From Irineochytrium annulatum (Eukaryota; Chytridiomycota; Chytridiomycetes; Chytridiales; Chytridiaceae), in assembly GCA_027600665.1 (NCBI GenBank), contig JADGJL010000857.1:1-12807 (forward strand): DNA of 12,807 nucleotides, in the 5' to 3' direction. Below are positions 9,136 through 12,807 of this stretch, piece after piece. Numbering within the stretch: the stretch's first letter is position 1; the number at the start of each line of letters is the position of its first letter. The notes under the pieces are model-generated. The model did no database searches and was not told where the DNA came from. It saw only the letters and a program-made list of their open reading frames with translations. A program made the position numbers and the translations under genes.

Positions 9136-11174
9136 ATGAATCACCAGCCTGCCAGTCGGGATCCAGACGCCGGGACCGCCCGCCACCAGCCGGCGACTGC
9201 TGCCGGCATCCCGCCAGAGTCGGCTCATCAGCATCCGCAGTGGCCCGCCATGAACTACTCCACCACCACACCTCCTTCGATGCACACCACAGACTCAGCC
9301 CCGCCAGCGCCACCGGCGTGCCGCGACGTGCTCGCCTCCAGAACGTTGCCGATGCCAGTCGCGTCTGCTAGACCCGGCGCCCCGCTGCCGCCACTCCCTC
9401 TGAAGTCGCTCCACATCAGCTCGCCGCCGCATCCCTTCCACCTTCGTGGCCTATTCGGCGACCTTAACGACGCCGAGGAGGGCGAGCGCATCACCGAGGC
9501 GGACCTGGCCTCGCGCCGGATCCGGAGGGTTGCCCGCCGCACGTCGGACGAGAGCAACGCGAGCTCGGGGAGCTCGACGAGCATCCAGGAGGAGGACGAG
9601 GATGAGGACGAGGAGGATTACGGGCGGGCTTACCGAGACGACCTGCACCGGCAGGCCGCCGGGTTTGGTCTCCTAGCGCTCTCGACCAGCGCGCCAACAC
9701 GCTTCTCGGCCTTCGGAGGATCGTTTCACTCGGCGGAACAGCAACAGCAGCAACCCCAACAACAGCTCCAGCAGCACAACGTCAGCGCGACGCGGGTCTC
9801 GCTTCACAGCCTCCTGACGGAGAGCCGTGAGCCCCGATCCGCCGTGTCCGCTTCCCTGCCCAGCCTGCAGTCCATCATTACCCGAGATCCGGCTGGCAGC
9901 TTGAGCCCCCCGCACGCGAGCTTCTCCCACCTCGCCCTCCGCTCGCCCTCGACCGACCCAATGGACTTCGACGCGGCCCGCATCTACCACCGCCCCTCGG
10001 ACGACCGCCTCCCGACCCCTCCAGACTCGGCCACCCCGACGACCTTCTCAAGCCCAGCCACGACTGCGACCTCGGCCCTTTCGGCTTCCCTTAATGGTGG
10101 CAACGGCACGCGGAAAGTCCCATCGGCCGAGTTCACGATCGAAAACCTCCTCGCGCCATCGGAGCCACCGTCGCCGATGGATGCCGCACGGTCGCCACCT
10201 ATTCTCCCGTCACTCATCAACCTCTCTTCCTGGCCACGGCCTCATACCGACTCCCGGCAAACATCGTCCTATCCTTACCAGCTCCCTCATCCCTACACCG
10301 ACCCCATACACTCGCCGCAAAATTCGTCTTCCCCACCGGCGCCCTCGACCCTGATATCTCCCGGAAGCCTCCAAACCAGTCAATACGAGCCCCACCCGAC
10401 GACGCTCCCCCGCAGCCGTCGCCGCGCCGTCTCCTTCAACCACGCCACCACTTCCCGCCCTTCCCACTTCCACAACCACGCCCCGCCTTCGTCCCGTTCG
10501 CTCCTCGCCATCCACCTCCCCGGCGGTGCGCGCACGACGGCGTGGTCCCCGACGGACGGCGACCCGTCCGCGATGTCGCCCGTGAGCGCGAGCGCCGTGA
10601 GCCCGAGCCACCCGTACGCGTTCGTGGACGAGCATGGCCGGAAGAGATCTCGCGACTGGCTGGGCGGCCTGCAGGCGTTACCGGGGCCCGCGATGGCGGC
10701 GCCGCAGCTGTCGAAGCCGCTGAACTGGGTCGTGACTTCAAAGGACGATTTCACAGACGTATGTTTTTTTTTTTTTTCAAACCGAACGGCATATGTGTAT
10801 ATTTAAATTTCTGACTTGATTTTTTTCAAAAACAGGCGTCACAATCCAACCGAAAGCGCCGCCGCATCCCCGACACGACGCGCGCCTTGCTCGAGCGCGA
10901 GTTCCTCTCGTACCCGATCCCGACTGCCGACCAGCGCGCGAGCCTCGCGGCCGTCACGGGCATGTCCTCGCGATCGATCCAGGTCTGGTTCCAGAACCGG
11001 AGGCAGAAGTGCCGGCTGGAGAGGCGTCGGATCTCGTGGCCCGGGCCGGGTCCTGTCGTCGGGGCTGCCGGCGAGGTGCTGGTGAAGGGCGGCGGGGTTG
11101 GGCAGGTTGTTGCCGTGGGTGTGGAGGAGAAGACGACGAGCAGGAGGGCTTCGGATGGCGCTATGGGGGGATGA
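9136..11174 (+). CDS. Homeodomain transcription factor 2
   Basis: Exons 9136-10758 and 10836-11174 give 653 residues. The 77-bp phase-0 intron has a GTATGT donor, a T14 run, a CTGAC branch site and an AACAG acceptor. The long N-terminal part is Pro/Ser/Thr-rich and probably disordered. It includes an acidic run (152-161, E-E-D-E-D-E-D-E-E-D), a Gln-rich run (202-214), and short conserved-looking pieces such as V-S-L-H-S-L-L-T-E-S and F-T-I-E-N-L-L-A-P-S, typical of activation or co-factor segments. The motif L-N-W-V-x6-F-T ends exon 1. The homeodomain (about 545-604) is typical in length: K-R-R-R-I at its start, F20, P24, P26, and helix 3 with I-Q-V-W-F-Q-N-R-R-Q (W48, F49, Q50, N51, R53). 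A Gly/Val-rich tail of about 50 residues follows. It should bind DNA in the nucleus; targets are unknown. It is a paralogue of the gene at 3586-4963. The ATG at 9136 was chosen as the start of low-complexity protein text; the frame stays open upstream to 8668, so a longer N-terminus is possible. Confidence 0.9.
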
Positions 11175-11911
11175 TGTTTTGGTTTGGCCTGCCAAAGACG
11201 CCATTTTGCTTGTTGGGCATTGCACATCGTTCTCCCATTGACGTCATCGCTTTTAAAACTCGGGTCTGAAAACCCCCTCATATACTTGTATTTAAGAACC
11301 TCACATCGACCTGCCCGGGGTTTGTCATTGGATGTTCGCTGTTGGCTCTTCATTATTTTTGGTTAATGTTTTGTTGTTGCCCTTTTAATAACCTGGAAGG
11401 ACCCCATCCTTAAGTTAGAAAACTCAGAACCTCAGAACTACGCCACCACCCCGCATCTCATCTGACTGTCTCTTGACTTCCTGTTGTGTCTCATGTCCTT
11501 TTGTGGGGTCTTGCTTGAATTTATGGGTGTGTGTACATATTTGGGGATTTTAAGTGTTCCTTTTAGGCTTTCAGTTGCTCTGTTCTAAACGGTCGCAATT
11601 TCTTCCTTCGTTTAAGTCGACTCTCACCCTTCATGCTGAGTGCCAGACTTTCTTTGATAATGCGTAATAATAATCCTCATACATCTTCAACTCGATTGAA
11701 CGCCTTAACCTGCAGGACAGCACAGCGGAAGGAGCTATACCAAGTGAAGGACAGCATCCTTTACAGTAAAATGAGCGCTACTTTTTTTTCGGGAACCAGC
11801 TTACGCGTTTCCATCCTCGCCAACCAATATTCCCACAGTATCCAGCATTTGAATTTCCGCCCGACCCCAAAAACGTTTTCCCCATTCTCCCCTCAGCACA
11901 CCTCCTTCAGC
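11175..11911. other. Intergenic region upstream of the RRM gene
   Basis: About 740 bp of AT-richer sequence between the homeodomain gene 2 stop and the proposed RRM start. It should contain the 3' untranslated region of the former and the promoter and leader of the latter. The last 280 bp (from 11633) are open in the frame of the RRM exon, with a second well-placed ATG at 11771 (AAA before ATG). Just before the ATG at 11912 the sequence is pyrimidine-rich and ends CTTCAG, so a spliced leader with an acceptor there is also possible. No RNA gene was seen. Confidence 0.5.
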
Positions 11912-12807
11912 ATGAGCAGCAGCGCCGGTGGCAACAGGGTGTTCGTGGGCGGCCTCGCCTGGGAGACGACCGACGAGACGCTTCAAAAGGCCTTCCAGGG
12001 CTGCGGGGAGGTCACTCAAGCTCTAGTCATCCTTGACCGGACCAGCGGTTCGTTGGCGTGCACACTTCTGAAGAGTTCGGCCCCCGCGGGCAGGTGCCGG
12101 GCCATGGATGGATGGACGACATGAACGCACAGCCACACGGATTGGATGGACGACATGAACGCAGTTCGATTGTCCCGCTGTTCGATTTGGGGAACCCTGG
12201 GGACCGATGCTTGGATACCCCTCACTTCTACTTCCGCACCTCCGTCATGCTACTGCCACTACGTTACTGCCACTTTTGTCCGCCACCTGTCCCGCTGTGA
12301 CTGTCACTCTTGTTCGTTTGCCAACGTCCCGCAAATTATTCCGTGTTGTGTATGCTCGGTTCCTACCTGCTCGCTCCGTGAAACGTTGCCGCTGCTGAGG
12401 AATCGCCCGTTCCGTTGTTCGACATTACTAGTCACTACCCTTCGATGTGCCCGAGTTGCTGCCACTAGTCACTAGTCACACCTTTCGTTACGGCCCGAGT
12501 CAACCATTCGTTCCTGTTACTGACCGTGGAACGGGCCCCCGGATTTTTAACCCTCAGCCGCTACTTTTCTTTCCCGTTATCTTACAGGACGTTCCCGCGG
12601 CTTTGGTTTCGTCACCTTCGCCGAGCCCGACGGCGCCGCCAAGGCCGTCGAGTCGATGAACCAACAGGACCTCGACGGCCGTCAGGTGCACGTCGACTTG
12701 GCCAACGAGCGCCCCGAGGGCGGCGGCCCCCGTCGTGACGGCGGTGGCGGCGGAGGCGGTCCGGACCGCAGGCGCGACTATGGCGGCGGCGGCGGTAGGG
12801 GTGGGAG
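11912..12807 (+). CDS. Glycine-rich RRM RNA-binding protein (3' end beyond window)
   Basis: Exons 11912-12047 and 12588-12807 give about 118 residues before the window edge. One RRM is seen: RNP2 is V-F-V-G-G-L (10-15), and RNP1 is R-G-F-G-F-V-T-F (49-56). The order D-R-T-S-G then R-S-R-G-F-G-F across the splice junction matches the consensus of plant and algal glycine-rich RNA-binding proteins and vertebrate CIRP/RBM3. The tail is Arg/Gly-rich (runs of Gly with R-R-D and D-R-R-R-D-Y), as in that family; these proteins bind RNA as chaperones, often under cold or stress. The junction is defended by both halves of the RRM. The donor is GTTCGT, a poor match to the GTRNGT used in the other genes here. 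The intron is 540 bp, five to ten times the typical length in this window. The start at 11912 puts the RRM ten residues from the N-terminus, normal for the family; an in-frame ATG at 11771 is the alternative. Confidence 0.92.
12048..12587 (+). other. Long intron in the RRM gene, adjacent to RNP1
   Basis: The intron runs from GTTCGT to TTATCTTACAG, with a T/C-rich 3' end. If it is retained, the frame ends at a TGA at 12122-12124 after 25 foreign residues. It contains an exact 21-bp direct repeat (12109-12129 and 12143-12163) and several copies of ACTAGTCAC (12427-12435, 12464-12472 and a partial overlapping copy after it). Stops in all frames make a further coding exon unlikely, though a short poison exon is not excluded. 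Confidence 0.8.
12109..12163. repeat. 21-bp exact direct repeat inside the RRM intron
   Basis: TGGATGGACGACATGAACGCA occurs at 12109-12129 and again at 12143-12163, with start-to-start distance 34 bp and 13 bp between copies. Flanks differ on both sides. It may be a recent slippage duplication or a paired binding site for a splicing factor. Confidence 0.8.

Noticed and set aside
10764..10777. T14 homopolymer as a functional element
   Set aside because: It lies in the homeodomain gene 2 intron and is adequately explained as intronic T-rich sequence prone to length change.
3586..11174. The two homeodomain genes as a basidiomycete-type HD1/HD2 mating locus
   Set aside because: Classical loci pair an atypical homeodomain (HD1) with a typical one (HD2), usually adjacent and divergent. 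Here both are typical 60-residue Q50 domains, are close paralogues, and are separated by an enzyme gene.
1..12807. tRNA genes, CRISPR arrays, transposable elements or integrated virus
   Set aside because: No B-box-like tRNA signature outside coding sequence, no regularly spaced repeats, no transposase, reverse transcriptase or terminal repeats were seen on reading both strands.

Overview
This is a piece of a GC-rich, intron-bearing eukaryotic nuclear genome, most likely fungal. Coding exons favour C or G at third positions. They are interrupted by short GT-AG introns, mostly 50-140 bp, whose boundaries I could place by reading frame and family consensus. The fungal call rests on a GPI-anchored chitin deacetylase and two homeodomain regulators of fungal general layout. 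I cannot place the lineage from sequence alone; an early-diverging (zoosporic) or basidiomycete fungus would both fit.

Layout: (1) 1-1570 holds no confident gene. It contains an AT-richer pyrimidine-rich stretch and a degenerate tract at about 1030-1570 whose minus strand reads as imperfect Thr/Ser-rich repeats. (2) 1669-2695 (+), four exons: a small type I membrane protein with signal peptide, a lumenal domain resembling the F5/8-C (discoidin, galactose-binding) fold, one transmembrane helix and a short basic tail. (3) 3586-4963 (-), two exons: homeodomain transcription factor 1. (4) 5751-7634 (+), seven exons: chitin deacetylase with all five NodB motifs and a C-terminal GPI signal. (5) 9136-11174 (+), two exons: homeodomain transcription factor 2, with long disordered N-terminal, acidic and Gln-rich segments. 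(6) 11912 to beyond the window end (+): a glycine-rich RRM RNA-binding protein, cut by the window edge, with an unusually long intron just before RNP1.

The most informative observation is that the two homeodomain genes are paralogues. Their homeodomains agree at about 30 of 57 positions. Each has a phase-0 intron at exactly the same place, six residues before the K-R-R-R-I of the homeodomain. Each carries the same short motif (L-x-W-V, then F-T seven residues after the W) at the end of the upstream exon. The chitin deacetylase lies between them and shares a 787-bp divergent promoter region with the first. This suggests, but does not show, wall remodelling under local control. The second point of interest is the 540-bp intron of the RRM gene, with its atypical GTTCGT donor and internal direct repeats; retaining it would truncate the protein. 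That layout resembles plant glycine-rich RNA-binding genes that regulate their own splicing.

No tRNA, rRNA, CRISPR array, transposon, integrated virus or toxin gene was recognised.
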